DNA from: Microbacterium sp. Leaf151
Lineage (GTDB): Bacteria > Actinomycetota > Actinomycetes > Actinomycetales > Microbacteriaceae
NCBI RefSeq assembly: GCF_001424225.1
Contig: NZ_LMOR01000003.1
Span: 313,006 to 377,005 of the forward strand
DNA length: 64,000 nt
Direction: 5' to 3'
This document shows positions 16,994-27,390 of the stretch, piece after piece; position 1 is the first letter of the stretch; the number at the start of each line of letters is the position of its first letter. Made by a program: the position numbers and the translations under genes. The notes under the pieces are model-generated. The model saw only the letters and a program-made list of their open reading frames with translations. It did no database searches and had not been told where the DNA came from.

Positions 16994-19960
16994 GTGACGA
17001 CAGCCCTGTACCGCCGATACCGCCCCGAGGCGTTCGGCGAGATGATCGGGCAGTCGCAGGTGACGGAGCCGCTGATGACCGCGCTGCGCAGCGATCGCGT
17101 GGGTCACGCGTACCTGTTCTCGGGTCCGCGCGGCTGCGGAAAGACCACGTCCGCCCGTATTCTCGCCCGTTGCCTCAACTGCGCAGCCGGCCCCACCGAC
17201 ACCCCCTGCGGCACATGCGACAGCTGCGTCGAGCTGGGTCGTGGCGGCGGCGGATCGCTCGACGTGGTCGAGATCGACGCGGCCAGCCACAACGGTGTCG
17301 ACGACGCCCGCGATCTGCGCGAGCGCGCGATCTTCGCTCCCGCTCGTGACCGGTTCAAGATCTTCATCCTCGACGAGGCCCACATGGTCACGCAGCAGGG
17401 CTTCAACGCCCTGCTCAAGCTCGTCGAAGAGCCCCCCGCTCACGTGAAGTTCATCTTCGCCACCACCGAGCCCGAGAAGGTGCTGGGCACGATCCGCTCG
17501 CGCACGCACCACTACCCGTTCCGCCTCGTCCCGCCCGCGGCCATGCTCGAGTACGTCCACGAGCTGTGCGAGACCGAGGGGGTCGGGGTCGAAGCCGGTG
17601 TGCTGCCGCTCGTCGTGCGCGCCGGCGGCGGATCGCCCCGTGACACGCTCTCGCTTCTCGATCAGCTCATCGCCGGCTCCGACCCGTCGACAGGTTCGGG
17701 GACTGAACCGGCCGGCCACGTCCTCGTCCGCTACGAGCGGGCCGTCGCCCTGCTCGGTTACACCCACTCCGAGCTCCTCGACGAGGTCGTCGATGCGTTC
17801 GCGTCGAACGACGGCGGGGGAGCCTTCGCCGCGGTCGACCGGGTCGTTCAGACCGGGCAAGATCCGCGCCGTTTCGTCGACGACCTGCTCGAGCGGCTCC
17901 GCGACCTCATCATCGTCGCGGCGACCGGCGCCGGGGCGTCCGCCGTGCTGCGCGGGGTGCCCGACGACGAACTCGAGCGCATGGCCCGTCAGGCGACGGC
18001 CTTCGGCGTCCATCGCCTCTCGCGCACGGCCGACCTCGTGGTGGCTGCGCTCGACGAGATGACGGGCGCCACCTCCCCGCGCCTGCAACTCGAACTGCTC
18101 GTCGCTCGCGTGCTCACCCACGCGGGGGTGTCGCAGGGCACCTCGCCCGCTGCGGCCCACGACCTCGAGGCGGCGCGCGGCACCACGTCGGCCGCGCCGC
18201 AGCTCGCTCCGGCCACCGGCCGCCCCGCCTCACCCGCCGCCGACATCGCCGCACCCGGACGAACGGATGCCGCACCGGCGTCGCCGCGCGTCGCGACTCC
18301 GGCGATCGCGTCGCCCGGTGGGGCCGCGCCCGAGTCAGGTGCCTCGCACGTGTCGCCTCCGCGCGTGGCTTCGCCGTCCGGCCCGTCGCCCTCCTTCGCG
18401 TCGACCGGGATCGCCTCTCCGGGTGCGTCGACCGCCGCTCCGGCCGCGCCTCGCGTCGCGGCGCCCGCCGTCGCCTCGCCGGGTGTCGCCACTTCGGGTG
18501 TCGCCACGCCAGCGATCGCGTCGCCCGGCGCAACCGCACCGCCCTCTTCCGCGCCGGCCCCCGCTGCCGAGACCGCCTCGCCGGCTTCCCCGCAGCCGTC
18601 GGACGCAGCCTCGCGTCCGTCGGAGGCACCCGCGCGTCCCGAGACGACGCCCGGGCGGGGCGCGTTCGACGACGACGCGCCGCCGCTCACCGACGACGAC
18701 GCACCGCCTCCGTTCGATGATCCCGAACCGGTCGCCGAGCCTGGGGGCCGCGGGCGCACGCCCGCCGCACGAGCCGCTGCCGACGCGCACCCGTTCGACA
18801 CAGCGCCCACTCCCGAGACGACCGAGAACTCGGGCGCTGCGCCCACTCCCGACACCACGGCGAATTCCGGCCGCACTCCCGATCCCGCGGTTTCGGCGCC
18901 GCAGAACGCGGCCGATCCCGACTCGACGGCGCCCGCGTCCGGCGACCTCGAACCGGCTGCGGCGCCGGCGCGTGCAGCCGCCGCACCGCCCACCGCCGCC
19001 GACGACACCGCACCGCCCGCCGCCGCCGACGACACTGCATCAGTTCCCGCGCCCGCGGCGTCGGAGGCAGCTACCGACGACGTCTCACCTCTCGAGGCCA
19101 CCGCCCCGACCCCGCCGGTCACACCTGTCGGCCCGATCGAGCTCGGGCATCTTCGCGACGCATGGCCGGAGATCCTCGCCCAGCTCGAGGTCGCGAGCCG
19201 TGCGTCGTGGCTCGTCGTGTCGACGGCCACCGTGCGCGCCTTCGACGATGACGTGCTGACCCTGTCGTTCCGCGCGGCCGGCGACCTGAACGCCTTCAAG
19301 ACGCGCACGCCCGACGGGGGTGCGAGCGAAGACCTGCGCCAGGCCATCCAGACCGTGCTCGGCGTCCGCGTGAAGTATCTCGCGCGCCTCGACGGCGACG
19401 GTCCGGGGGGTTCCGGTCCCGGGGCACCGCCGCGCGGCCCCGCGGCCGGATCCGACGCCCCTCGCGGCGGGGCATCCGCGAGCGCTCCCTCCGCTCCACG
19501 ATCGGCGGCGCCGTACACCGCATCGGTCACCGAGTGGGCTGTCGCCCCGATTCCGTCCGCCGACGTCGCCGGGGCAGGGGCCCCCACGACGGGCGCGCCC
19601 TCTGCCGCATCCCCCCTCGGCGGCCACACTGCGTCCGCCGGTCTCGCGTCGACGGCTCTGGCCGTCGACGACGAGCCCGACGAGGCCGCCGCGACGCCCG
19701 AGACCTTCGCCGTTCACCCCGGTGTGGTGCTCCCGCCGCGTGAGGTGACCCCCTCGGTGCCCGCACCCGACGAGGTCGACGACGACGACGTGATCCCGCC
19801 GGCCGACGATGTCGAGGCACCCCTGCCCCCCGTGGTCGTCCCGCGCATGGCCCCGCTCCGCGGCGGTGTCCAGCGGTACGGCGAGGCGGTCGTCCGCCAG
19901 GTGCTCAGCGCCACCTACGTGCGCGACGAGCCCTACGAGCCCCCGACGAGGTTCAGCTGA
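16994..19960 (+). CDS. dnaX: DNA polymerase III subunit gamma/tau
   Basis: 988 aa clamp-loader ATPase. Walker A GPRGCGKT is at residues 44-51, the zinc site is Cys63, Cys72, Cys75 and Cys78, Walker B is LDEAH (126-130), and the sensor 1 region is [12 protein letters not shown]+ domains I-II end near 250 and domain III near 375. From about 376 to 710 lies a Pro/Ala/Ser/Thr-rich linker with repeated units such as AIASPG and VASPG. A folded tau-like segment (about 715-800) and another disordered tail follow. At 988 aa it is far longer than E. coli tau (643 aa). Residues 231-236 (PSTGSG) come from a short repeat also found in ackA. recR overlaps its end. Confidence 0.95.
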   Translation: MTTALYRRYRPEAFGEMIGQSQVTEPLMTALRSDRVGHAYLFSGPRGCGKTTSARILARCLNCAAGPTDTPCGTCDSCVELGRGGGGSLDVVEIDAASHNGVDDARDLRERAIFAPARDRFKIFILDEAHMVTQQGFNALLKLVEEPPAHVKFIFATTEPEKVLGTIRSRTHHYPFRLVPPAAMLEYVHELCETEGVGVEAGVLPLVVRAGGGSPRDTLSLLDQLIAGSDPSTGSGTEPAGHVLVRYERAVALLGYTHSELLDEVVDAFASNDGGGAFAAVDRVVQTGQDPRRFVDDLLERLRDLIIVAATGAGASAVLRGVPDDELERMARQATAFGVHRLSRTADLVVAALDEMTGATSPRLQLELLVARVLTHAGVSQGTSPAAAHDLEAARGTTSAAPQLAPATGRPASPAADIAAPGRTDAAPASPRVATPAIASPGGAAPESGASHVSPPRVASPSGPSPSFASTGIASPGASTAAPAAPRVAAPAVASPGVATSGVATPAIASPGATAPPSSAPAPAAETASPASPQPSDAASRPSEAPARPETTPGRGAFDDDAPPLTDDDAPPPFDDPEPVAEPGGRGRTPAARAAADAHPFDTAPTPETTENSGAAPTPDTTANSGRTPDPAVSAPQNAADPDSTAPASGDLEPAAAPARAAAAPPTAADDTAPPAAADDTASVPAPAASEAATDDVSPLEATAPTPPVTPVGPIELGHLRDAWPEILAQLEVASRASWLVVSTATVRAFDDDVLTLSFRAAGDLNAFKTRTPDGGASEDLRQAIQTVLGVRVKYLARLDGDGPGGSGPGAPPRGPAAGSDAPRGGASASAPSAPRSAAPYTASVTEWAVAPIPSADVAGAGAPTTGAPSAASPLGGHTASAGLASTALAVDDEPDEAAATPETFAVHPGVVLPPREVTPSVPAPDEVDDDDVIPPADDVEAPLPPVVVPRMAPLRGGVQRYGEAVVRQVLSATYVRDEPYEPPTRFS
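17681..17703. repeat. Short imperfect palindromic repeat inside dnaX (copy 2)
   Basis: The core CCCGTCGACAGGTTCGGGG is the partner of the ackA copy at 7117-7138. It is read in the same frame and also encodes Pro-Ser-Thr-Gly-Ser-Gly, lying in a loop between AAA+ domains II and III. Confidence 0.5.
18121..19130 (+). repeat. Low-complexity Pro/Ala/Ser coding repeats in dnaX
   Basis: About 335 codons in which units like [25 protein letters not shown] and PAIASPGA recur between 18286 and 18540, followed by DDDAPP and [10 protein letters not shown] / [10 protein letters not shown] repeats. It is a degenerate internal repeat that encodes a disordered linker. Confidence 0.7.
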
Positions 19961-20553
19961 TGTACGACGGCATCGTGCAAGACCTGATCGATGAGTTCGG
20001 CCGGCTCCCGGGGATCGGCCCGAAGTCGGCGCAGCGCATCGCGTTCCACATCCTGCAGTCACCGTCATTCGATGTCTCACGTCTGTCCACGCTGCTGGGC
20101 GAGATCCGCGACAAGGTGAAGTTCTGCGAGATCTGCGGCAACGTGTCCGAGCAGGATCGCTGCTCGATCTGCCGCGACCCGCGACGCAATCCGGTCCTCA
20201 TCTGCGTCGTCGAAGACGCGAAAGACGTCGCGGCGATCGAGCGCACGCGTGAGTTCCGCGGGCTGTACCACGTGCTCGGCGGGGCGATCAGCCCCATCGC
20301 CGGCATCGGCCCCGACGACCTGCGCATCACGCAGCTCATGAAACGGCTCGCAGACGGAACGGTGCAGGAAGTCATCCTCGCCACCAATCCCAACCTCGAG
20401 GGCGAGGCGACGGCCACCTACCTCAGCCGCCTGCTGCACACCCTCGAGATCCGCGTCACGCGCCTGGCATCCGGCCTGCCGGTCGGCGGCGACCTCGAGT
20501 ACGCCGACGAGGTCACCCTCGGTCGCGCATTCGAGGGTCGCCGCACGCTCTGA
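19960..20553 (+). CDS. recR: Recombination mediator RecR
   Basis: 197 aa, the usual length. It works with RecF and RecO to load RecA on gapped DNA. Domains: helix-hairpin-helix ([20 protein letters not shown], about 8-27), a four-Cys zinc finger (Cys55, Cys58, Cys67 and Cys70 in [16 protein letters not shown]), and a Toprim domain with VVEDAKDV and [12 protein letters not shown]. The ATG overlaps the dnaX stop by 1 nt (TGATG), so it is translationally coupled, a classic dnaX-recR arrangement. The small ybaB gene that often sits between them is absent here. Confidence 0.97.
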   Translation: MYDGIVQDLIDEFGRLPGIGPKSAQRIAFHILQSPSFDVSRLSTLLGEIRDKVKFCEICGNVSEQDRCSICRDPRRNPVLICVVEDAKDVAAIERTREFRGLYHVLGGAISPIAGIGPDDLRITQLMKRLADGTVQEVILATNPNLEGEATATYLSRLLHTLEIRVTRLASGLPVGGDLEYADEVTLGRAFEGRRTL

Positions 20554-20639
20554 CCGGTGTCACTCCTCGGGCCGGCAGACTCTTCCTCCGATCCCGACAG
20601 GCCCGTCCCGGTGCGCCCCGCGGCTCCGGCCGTTCCGCT

Positions 20640-20725
20640 GTGCACGACAGCGGGTCGTTTCACCGACACGCCGTGTCGGTCCGCCCTGTCGTTGCGTGTC
20701 GCCGGTGCCGTCCGTCGTTGTGCTC
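20640..20725. repeat. Palindromic repeat unit A
   Basis: The left arm begins GTGCACGACAGCGGG and ends CCGACACGCC (20640-20672); the right arm 20694-20725 is roughly its reverse complement (GTGTCGCCGG to GTTGTGCTC). The left arm is nearly identical to that of unit B 110 bp further on. Confidence 0.65.
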
Positions 20726-20749
20726 GCCGCCACTCCGTTCGGCTCATCC

Positions 20750-20835
20750 GTGCACGACAGCGGGCGGTTGGACCGACACGCCCTGCCGCGGGGCCTGTTC
20801 GCGGCGTGTCGGGGGTGCCACCCGCCGTTGTGCAC
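20750..20835. repeat. Palindromic repeat unit B
   Basis: The left arm 20750-20782 (GTGCACGACAGCGGG to CCGACACGCC) pairs with the right arm 20803-20835 (GGCGTGTCGG to GTTGTGCAC) over about 25 of 33 positions, with a 20-nt apical loop. Together with unit A it forms a direct tandem of two hairpins. Confidence 0.65.
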
Positions 20836-20897
20836 GACGAAGCGGCATCGCACCGAGCGCCGACGCCGCGCCTCCGGCCGATCCGAAGCCTCGGCGC

Positions 20898-22295
20898 CTA
20901 CCCGCGCGCCCGCGCTCTGACCCGGGTGACGCTCGACAGCGTCGCGCGCACGGGCTGGCCGAGGTAGATGCCGAGCGAGGCCCCCACGGCGAGGGCGATG
21001 CCGATGGTCGCCGCGCCGGCGAGGGTCGTGACGCCGGTCATGAGCACGGCTGCGTCGTCGCCCGACTCCACGATGCCGAGCAGTCCGCGGAACACCGCGG
21101 CACCGGGCACGAGCGGAAGGATGGCGGCGGTCGTGATGGCCACCGACGGCACATGCAGGCGGTAGGCGACCACGATGCCCGCGAAGCTGCCGACGAATGC
21201 GCCCACACCGCTGGCGGCGGCCACCTCGAAGCCCAATGACGTCGCGCCCACGTACCCGGCCCACGCGACGAGGCTGAGGGCGGCGGAGACGACGATGATC
21301 CGGGTACCGGCGCCGTTGTAGACGGCGACGGCGATGGCGATCACAGCGGCGCCGACGAACTGCACGGTGAGGGGTCCCAGCGGCAGGGCGCTGGAGGGCG
21401 GCGACATGCCGAGCCCGATCACGCGCACGGTCTCGAGCCCGGCCAGGATGCCCAGCACCACACCGAGGGTCTGCGTCGTGAGTTCCAGGATGCGCCCGGT
21501 CGCCGTCAGCGCGAACCCGTCGATGGCATCCTGTGCCGCTCCCACCACGGTGAGACCCGCGAGCATGAGGACGATCCCGGATGCCACGATCACCGACGGA
21601 CGGATGTCTATGGCGGCATCCAGGCCGGTGTAGCGCAGCAGGGGAGAGAGGGCGGCGACGACGGTCAGCACGAAACCGCCCGCGATCTGCGCGAAGAAGT
21701 ACGGCATCCGCGCACGGGCCATCACGTGCTGGGTCGTGGCGGCGAGGGCTGCGGCGATGAACGACAGCACCAGCGCGAGCCAGTTGGCGCCGAACATGAT
21801 CGCGACGCCGGCGGCGAGCGACGCCTGCGAGACGATCACGATGGCCGGGCGGTAGCGGAACGGCAGCCGCCTGATCGCGCGGCAGCGGGTGATCGCGTCG
21901 TCGAGAGCGAGTCCGCCGGTGACCTCGGTGACCAGTGCCTGCAGGCGCTGCAACTTCGCGTGGTCGGGCACAGACCCGCGGACCACCCTCAGCAGGGTGG
22001 TCGGGTGGTTCGCCCCCGGGCGGCTGTGCGCGATGGTGATCGAGTTGTACGTCACGTCGACGTGCACGGGGTCGAGCCCGTACGCCCCGCACACGCGCAC
22101 GATCGTCAGGGTCACCTCGTTCGCGGGCGCCCCGACGACGAGCATCGTCTCGCCGATGCGGATGGCGAGGTCGAGGATGCGGGTGGCCAGCGCCTCGTCG
22201 ATGACCGGGAGGAGGGTCGTGTCGAAGGATGCCGCGTCGGCCGTATGGGTGAGGCGACGCAGCGAGGACAGCCAGTGGCCGGGGGTGAGCGGCAT
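20898..22295 (-). CDS. ThrE-type threonine/serine exporter
   Basis: 465 aa. The N-terminal half (about 20-140) is the soluble ThrE domain, with the typical SITIAHSRPG segment. Then come about ten membrane helices in two blocks, as in the two-part ThrE/DUF3815 arrangement fused in actinobacteria. It exports threonine or serine in proton antiport in the Corynebacterium homologue. The ATG at 22295 is chosen because GGAG is 7 nt upstream and a TAGGAT box (22331-22336 on this strand) would start the mRNA about 30 nt before it; more upstream codons would lie before that transcription start. It is divergent from lysC, which makes threonine and lysine precursors, so control of amino acid excess is plausible. 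Confidence 0.85.
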   Translation of the reverse strand: MPLTPGHWLSSLRRLTHTADAASFDTTLLPVIDEALATRILDLAIRIGETMLVVGAPANEVTLTIVRVCGAYGLDPVHVDVTYNSITIAHSRPGANHPTTLLRVVRGSVPDHAKLQRLQALVTEVTGGLALDDAITRCRAIRRLPFRYRPAIVIVSQASLAAGVAIMFGANWLALVLSFIAAALAATTQHVMARARMPYFFAQIAGGFVLTVVAALSPLLRYTGLDAAIDIRPSVIVASGIVLMLAGLTVVGAAQDAIDGFALTATGRILELTTQTLGVVLGILAGLETVRVIGLGMSPPSSALPLGPLTVQFVGAAVIAIAVAVYNGAGTRIIVVSAALSLVAWAGYVGATSLGFEVAAASGVGAFVGSFAGIVVAYRLHVPSVAITTAAILPLVPGAAVFRGLLGIVESGDDAAVLMTGVTTLAGAATIGIALAVGASLGIYLGQPVRATLSSVTRVRARARG

Positions 22296-22507
22296 GTGAT
22301 CGCTCCAGGGGGAGGGGGTGGAACCCGTCGATCCTAGTCGCGACCGCTCGGGAGTCGGCCCGGGGGCGCACGAGGTCGATCGCATGGCGGGGATGGTGGA
22401 TCATGTACGGGCGCGTATACGCCGTTCCGTAAGATGAACCCTCGGGCGCGGCATCCGGGCGCCCCGTCGTGGTATTCCGACGCACGCCCCTCCCGGGAGT
22501 TCCCCTC

Positions 22508-23794
22508 ATGGCTCTGATCGTCCAGAAGTACGGTGGCTCGTCCGTCGCCGACGCCGAGAGCATCAAGCGGGTCGCCAAGCGCATCGTCGACACGCGTCGC
22601 GCCGGTCACGAGGTCGTCGTCGCGGTCAGCGCCATGGGCGACACCACCGACGAGCTGCTCGATCTCGCGGCTCAGGTGGCGCCGATCCCCGCGCCCCGCG
22701 AACTCGACATGCTGCTGTCCAGCGGTGAGCGCATCTCGATGGCTCTGCTGGCCATGGCCATTCACTCGATGGGGTTCGAAGCCCGCTCGTTCACCGGCAG
22801 CCAGGCCGGCATGATCACCGACGCCACGCACGGCGCGGCCCGCATCGTCGACGTCACCCCCGTACGTCTGCGCGAGGCGCTGGATGAGGGCGCGATCGTC
22901 ATCGTCGCCGGCTTCCAGGGCTTCAACCGCGATACCCGCGACATCACGACGCTCGGCCGCGGCGGTTCCGACACGACGGCCGTCGCGCTCGCCGCGGCGC
23001 TCAAGGCCGACGTGTGCGAGATCTACAGCGACGTCGACGGCATCTTCACCGCCGACCCGCGCGTCGTCCCCCTCGCCCGCAAGCTCGCCCGCGTCGGCAG
23101 CGAAGAGATGCTCGAGCTCGCCGCCAACGGCGCGAAGGTCCTCTACATCCGCGCGGTCGAGTACGCCCGCCGCCACGGCGTGCTCATCCACGCGCGTTCC
23201 ACCTTCAGCTCGGGCGAGGGCACCTGGGTGCTCGACGCCTCGAAGACCTCACCGCTCGTCCCCGAGGGAGACACCATGGAAGAGCCCATCGTCGCCGGCG
23301 TCGCCACCGACCTCAGCCAGGCGAAGATCACCGTCATCGGCGTTCCCGACGTCCCCGGCAAGGCGGCCGACATCTTCAAGATCGTCGCCAAGTCCGGCGC
23401 CAACGTCGACATGATCGTGCAGAACGTCTCCGCCGCGGCGACGAGCCGCACCGACATCTCGTTCACGCTCCCCAAGACCGATGCGGCGACCGCCCTCCGC
23501 GCGCTCGCCGCCGAGCAGTCCGAGGTCGGGTTCGAGAGCCTCGTGCACGACGACCAGATCGGCAAGCTGTCGGTCGTGGGTGCCGGCATGCGCACGCACT
23601 CCGGTGTCTCGGCGACGCTGTTCGAGGCGCTGAGCATGGCGGGCGTGAACATCGAGATGATCTCGACCTCCGAGATCCGCATCTCGGTCGTCGTGCGCGG
23701 CGTCGACCTCGCCGAGGCCGCTCGCCTCGTGCACACCGCGTACGGTCTCGACGGCGACGACGAAGTGACCGTCCACGCCGGCACCGGTCGCTGA
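22508..23794 (+). CDS. lysC: Aspartate kinase
   Basis: 428 aa. It phosphorylates aspartate, the entry step to lysine, threonine, methionine and diaminopimelate. The N-terminal kinase domain starts [20 protein letters not shown] and has [20 protein letters not shown]. The C-terminal half has two ACT domains for feedback control (about 260-428), including [20 protein letters not shown] and [12 protein letters not shown]. The ATG at 22508 is chosen by alignment to the conserved start. An internal in-frame ATG at Met257 (23276) with its own ribosome binding site probably gives the separate beta subunit known in Corynebacterium and Bacillus. asd follows after 271 bp, with its own promoter likely. 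Confidence 0.97.
   Translation: MALIVQKYGGSSVADAESIKRVAKRIVDTRRAGHEVVVAVSAMGDTTDELLDLAAQVAPIPAPRELDMLLSSGERISMALLAMAIHSMGFEARSFTGSQAGMITDATHGAARIVDVTPVRLREALDEGAIVIVAGFQGFNRDTRDITTLGRGGSDTTAVALAAALKADVCEIYSDVDGIFTADPRVVPLARKLARVGSEEMLELAANGAKVLYIRAVEYARRHGVLIHARSTFSSGEGTWVLDASKTSPLVPEGDTMEEPIVAGVATDLSQAKITVIGVPDVPGKAADIFKIVAKSGANVDMIVQNVSAAATSRTDISFTLPKTDAATALRALAAEQSEVGFESLVHDDQIGKLSVVGAGMRTHSGVSATLFEALSMAGVNIEMISTSEIRISVVVRGVDLAEAARLVHTAYGLDGDDEVTVHAGTGR
23276..23794 (+). CDS. lysC: Aspartate kinase beta subunit (internal start within lysC)
   Basis: 172 aa if translated from the ATG at 23276, in the same frame as lysC. GAGGGAG at 23264-23270 stands 5 nt before this ATG, a good ribosome binding site within coding sequence. 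In Corynebacterium glutamicum the beta subunit begins at the equivalent MEE position, and the holoenzyme is alpha2beta2 with the inhibitor sites at the interface. It consists of the two ACT domains only and would carry the lysine/threonine feedback function. Evidence is the ribosome binding site and family precedent; expression is not shown. Confidence 0.7.
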   Translation: MEEPIVAGVATDLSQAKITVIGVPDVPGKAADIFKIVAKSGANVDMIVQNVSAAATSRTDISFTLPKTDAATALRALAAEQSEVGFESLVHDDQIGKLSVVGAGMRTHSGVSATLFEALSMAGVNIEMISTSEIRISVVVRGVDLAEAARLVHTAYGLDGDDEVTVHAGTGR

Positions 23795-24014
23795 CGCCGG
23801 CGTCGCGTCCGCCTCCCCACTCACCCCCGCCAGGGGTCCCAACCGGAGTAGCGCCCGTCGCCCGGGTACCGCACCGCGCGGACACCACGCAGGACTCTCT
23901 CCCTCCGAGGCCGCGCACGACGGTGGATTCCCGCCGATCCGGGGCAGCGGAGCGACAGTTCTCCTGCGTTGTGTCGGTCTGGTCCGCGCCCCACCGCCGC
24001 CCGCGCTACCCTGA

Positions 24015-25136
<1,122 letters not shown>

Positions 25137-25140
25137 GCAG

Positions 25141-25158
25141 ACGGCATCCGGATGCCGT
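25141..25158. repeat. Perfect 18-bp palindrome after asd
   Basis: ACGGCATCCGGATGCCGT is fully self-complementary without a loop. It joins one GGCATCC and one GGATGCC copy back to back. No T-run follows, so it is not a typical terminator. Confidence 0.55.
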
Positions 25159-25168
25159 GAACCGGGGT

Positions 25169-25209
25169 TGTCTCGACATCGAACCGACCGATCTCTCGAT
25201 GTCGAGACA
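25169..25209. promoter_or_regulatory. 14-bp inverted repeat upstream of mqo
   Basis: TGTCTCGACATCGA (25169-25182) and its exact complement TCGATGTCGAGACA (25196-25209) with a 13-nt spacer. It ends about 16 nt before the mqo -10 box, so it covers the -35 region. No T-run follows. It may be an operator of an unidentified regulator or, less likely, the asd terminator. Confidence 0.5.
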
Positions 25210-25225
25210 CCTCACGGCTCGCACC

Positions 25226-25231
25226 TAGAAT
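25226..25231 (+). promoter_or_regulatory. -10 box TAGAAT, leaderless start of mqo
   Basis: TAGAAT, 6 nt, then the GTG at 25238; no ribosome binding site. Confidence 0.6.
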
Positions 25232-25237
25232 CAACGG

Positions 25238-26710
25238 GTGACTGAAAACGTCGATGTTCTCCTCATCGGTGGCGGCATCATGTCCGCCACTCTCGGCACG
25301 CTGCTGAAGGACCTCCAGCCCGATCTGAAGATCGCGGTGCTGGAGCGCCTGAGCGACGTCGCGCAGGAGAGCTCGAACGCGTGGAACAACGCCGGCACCG
25401 GTCACGCGGCGCTGTGCGAGCTCAACTACACGCCCGAGGGCAAGGACGGCGTGATCGACCCCGCCAAGGCGGTCACGATCAACGAGCAGTTCCAGCAGAG
25501 CCGTCAGCTGTGGGCGTCTCTCGTGGCCGAGGGAGTGCTCGACGAGCCGTCGACGTTCATCAACGCGACCCCGCACATGACGTTCGTCCGCGGCGAGAAA
25601 GACGTCGCGTTCCTCCGCAAGCGTTACGAAGTGCTCAGGCAGCAGCCGCTGTTCGCCGGCATCGAGTACAGCGAGGACTCCCGCGTCATCAATCAGTGGG
25701 CGCCACTGCTGATGCAGAAGCGTCGCAAGGGCGAGCCCTTCGCCGCGACCCGTGTGCCCGCCGGCACCGACGTCGACTTCGGCTCGCTCACGCGGCAACT
25801 CTTCGCGAACCTCCGTGAGAAGGGCGTCGAGGTCGTCACCAATCACGACGTCAAGAAGCTGAAGAAGCAGAAGGACGGCACCTGGGAGGTCTCGTATCGC
25901 CACGTGATCGGCGGCACCCCGGGCTCGATCAACGCGAAGTTCGTCTTCGTCGGCGCGGGCGGCTGGGCGCTGAAGCTTCTGCAGCGCTCCGGCATCCCCG
26001 AGATCAAGGGCTACGGCGTCTTCCCCATCGGGGGGCAGTGGTTGAAGACCTCGAACCCCGACATCGTGTCGAAGCATCAGGCGAAGGTCTACTCGCAGGC
26101 TTCGGTCGGAGCCCCGCCCATGTCAGTGCCCCACCTCGACACCCGCGTCGTCGACGGCGAGTCGGCCCTGCTCTTCGGCCCGTTCGCCACCTTCAGCCCC
26201 AAGTTCTTGAAGAACGGCTCGATGCTCGACATCGTCACGCAGGTTCGCCCGCACAACATCGGGCCCATGCTCAAGGTGGCGATCGACAACCCCAGCCTCA
26301 TCAAGTACCTCGTCGGCGAGCTGCTCAAGACGCACGCGAAGAAGGTCGAGAGCCTTCGCGTCTTCATGCCCGCCGCGAAGGACGAGGACTGGGAGCTGCT
26401 CGACGCCGGTCAGCGCGCCCAGGTCATGAAGCGCGACAAGGCCAAGGGTGGCGTGCTGCAGTTCGGCACCGAAGTCATCACCTCCGAGGACCGCTCGATC
26501 GCCGGGCTCCTCGGGGCGTCTCCGGGCGCGTCGACGGCCGTGTCGATCATGCTGGGCCTGATCAAGACGTGCTTCCCCGAGCGCATGCCCGCGTGGGAGC
26601 CGCGCCTGCGCGACCTGATCCCCAGCTACGGCGAAACGCTGAATACGCGTCCGGAGGTGGCTCGTAAAGAGCTCGATGCCACCGCCCGCGCGCTCGCGAT
26701 CAACCCCTGA
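25238..26710 (+). CDS. mqo: Malate:quinone oxidoreductase
   Basis: 490 aa peripheral membrane flavoprotein that oxidises malate to oxaloacetate and passes electrons to menaquinone. The N-terminal FAD-binding fold is VLLIGGGIMSATLGTLL (about 5-21), then LERLSDVAQESSNAWNNAGTGHAALCELNYTP, the strongly conserved Mqo signature. The C-terminal [15 protein letters not shown] belongs to the FAD domain end. The GTG start is leaderless by position of TAGAAT. tdk follows 7 nt after the stop codon. The palindromic region upstream may put it under dedicated control. Confidence 0.96.
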   Translation: MTENVDVLLIGGGIMSATLGTLLKDLQPDLKIAVLERLSDVAQESSNAWNNAGTGHAALCELNYTPEGKDGVIDPAKAVTINEQFQQSRQLWASLVAEGVLDEPSTFINATPHMTFVRGEKDVAFLRKRYEVLRQQPLFAGIEYSEDSRVINQWAPLLMQKRRKGEPFAATRVPAGTDVDFGSLTRQLFANLREKGVEVVTNHDVKKLKKQKDGTWEVSYRHVIGGTPGSINAKFVFVGAGGWALKLLQRSGIPEIKGYGVFPIGGQWLKTSNPDIVSKHQAKVYSQASVGAPPMSVPHLDTRVVDGESALLFGPFATFSPKFLKNGSMLDIVTQVRPHNIGPMLKVAIDNPSLIKYLVGELLKTHAKKVESLRVFMPAAKDEDWELLDAGQRAQVMKRDKAKGGVLQFGTEVITSEDRSIAGLLGASPGASTAVSIMLGLIKTCFPERMPAWEPRLRDLIPSYGETLNTRPEVARKELDATARALAINP

Positions 26711-26717
26711 GGCAAAC

Positions 26718-27323
26718 GTGGCGAAGCTGTACTTCCGCTACGGGGCGATGAACTCGGGCAAGTCCACGGCCCTGCTGCAGGCGGCGTACAACTACGAGGA
26801 GCGCGGTCAGCGCGTGCTGCTGGCCAAGCCCGAGATCGACACGAAGGGTGCCGCCCAGATCGAGAGCCGTCTCGGGGTGATGCGTGCGGTCGACTTCCTC
26901 GTCGGCCCCGACGACGACCTCCGCGAGGTCTTCCAGGCGGCCGCGGGACACGCACCCGTAGCCTGCCTGCTCGTCGACGAGGCGCAGTTCTTCACCCCGT
27001 CGCAAGTCGACGACCTTCTGCGCGTCGCCGTGCTCGACGGCATCCCGGTGCTGGCCTACGGCATCCGCACCGACTTCCGCACCGAGGCCTTTCCCGGTTC
27101 GGCACGACTGCTCGAGATCGCTCACAGCCTCGAGGAGCTCAAGACCATCTGCCGGTGCGGTCGCAAGGCGATCTTCAACGCCCGTCTGGTCGGCGGTCGC
27201 TTCGTCTTCGACGGCGACCAGGTCGCCATCGACCAAGGGCAGATCCAGGGCGAGGTCACGTACGAATCCATGTGCGCCGTCTGCTACCTGCGCGAATCCG
27301 GCGGGCGGCTCGACGGGCGCTGA
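26718..27323 (+). CDS. tdk: Thymidine kinase (type II)
   Basis: 201 aa. It salvages thymidine to dTMP. P-loop GAMNSGKST (residues 9-17), Walker B LLVDEAQFF, and two paired-Cys zinc ligands (CRCG near residue 150 and CAVC near residue 187), as in bacterial type II enzymes. The GTG at 26718 is chosen because it gives the conserved KLYFRYGAMNSGKS start; a longer reading frame upstream overlaps mqo and adds nothing conserved. It probably shares the mqo transcript. Thymidylate kinase, which acts next, is encoded at 47119 in this window. Confidence 0.94.
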   Translation: MAKLYFRYGAMNSGKSTALLQAAYNYEERGQRVLLAKPEIDTKGAAQIESRLGVMRAVDFLVGPDDDLREVFQAAAGHAPVACLLVDEAQFFTPSQVDDLLRVAVLDGIPVLAYGIRTDFRTEAFPGSARLLEIAHSLEELKTICRCGRKAIFNARLVGGRFVFDGDQVAIDQGQIQGEVTYESMCAVCYLRESGGRLDGR

Positions 27324-27378
27324 TCTCGTCATCGGTCTCGCGGAGCCGACGCTTGCGAGCGGTGTCGCCGCTGACCGA

Positions 27379-27384
27379 TAGCCT
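27379..27384 (+). promoter_or_regulatory. -10 box TAGCCT, leaderless start of galE
   Basis: TAGCCT, 6 nt of mostly G, then the ATG at 27391. The G-run could be mistaken for a ribosome binding site but lies too close to the start. Confidence 0.55.
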
Positions 27385-27390
27385 GGGGGC

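Larger units (their letters stand above)
20554..20897. other. Intergenic region made of two palindromic repeat units; no gene seen
   Basis: The space between the convergent recR and exporter genes. Apart from the repeats at 20640-20725 and 20750-20835 nothing coding is recognisable. The reading frames here are artefacts of the repeat and give similar peptides twice in tandem. Confidence 0.6.

Noticed and set aside
20640..20835. Two repeat copies considered as CRISPR or as attachment sites
   Set aside because: Only two copies, each a long palindrome; no spacer structure, integrase or tRNA overlap.
22296..22507. Riboswitch (lysine or other) before lysC
   Set aside because: The leader is short and no long conserved helical core could be traced; only a divergent promoter region is evident.
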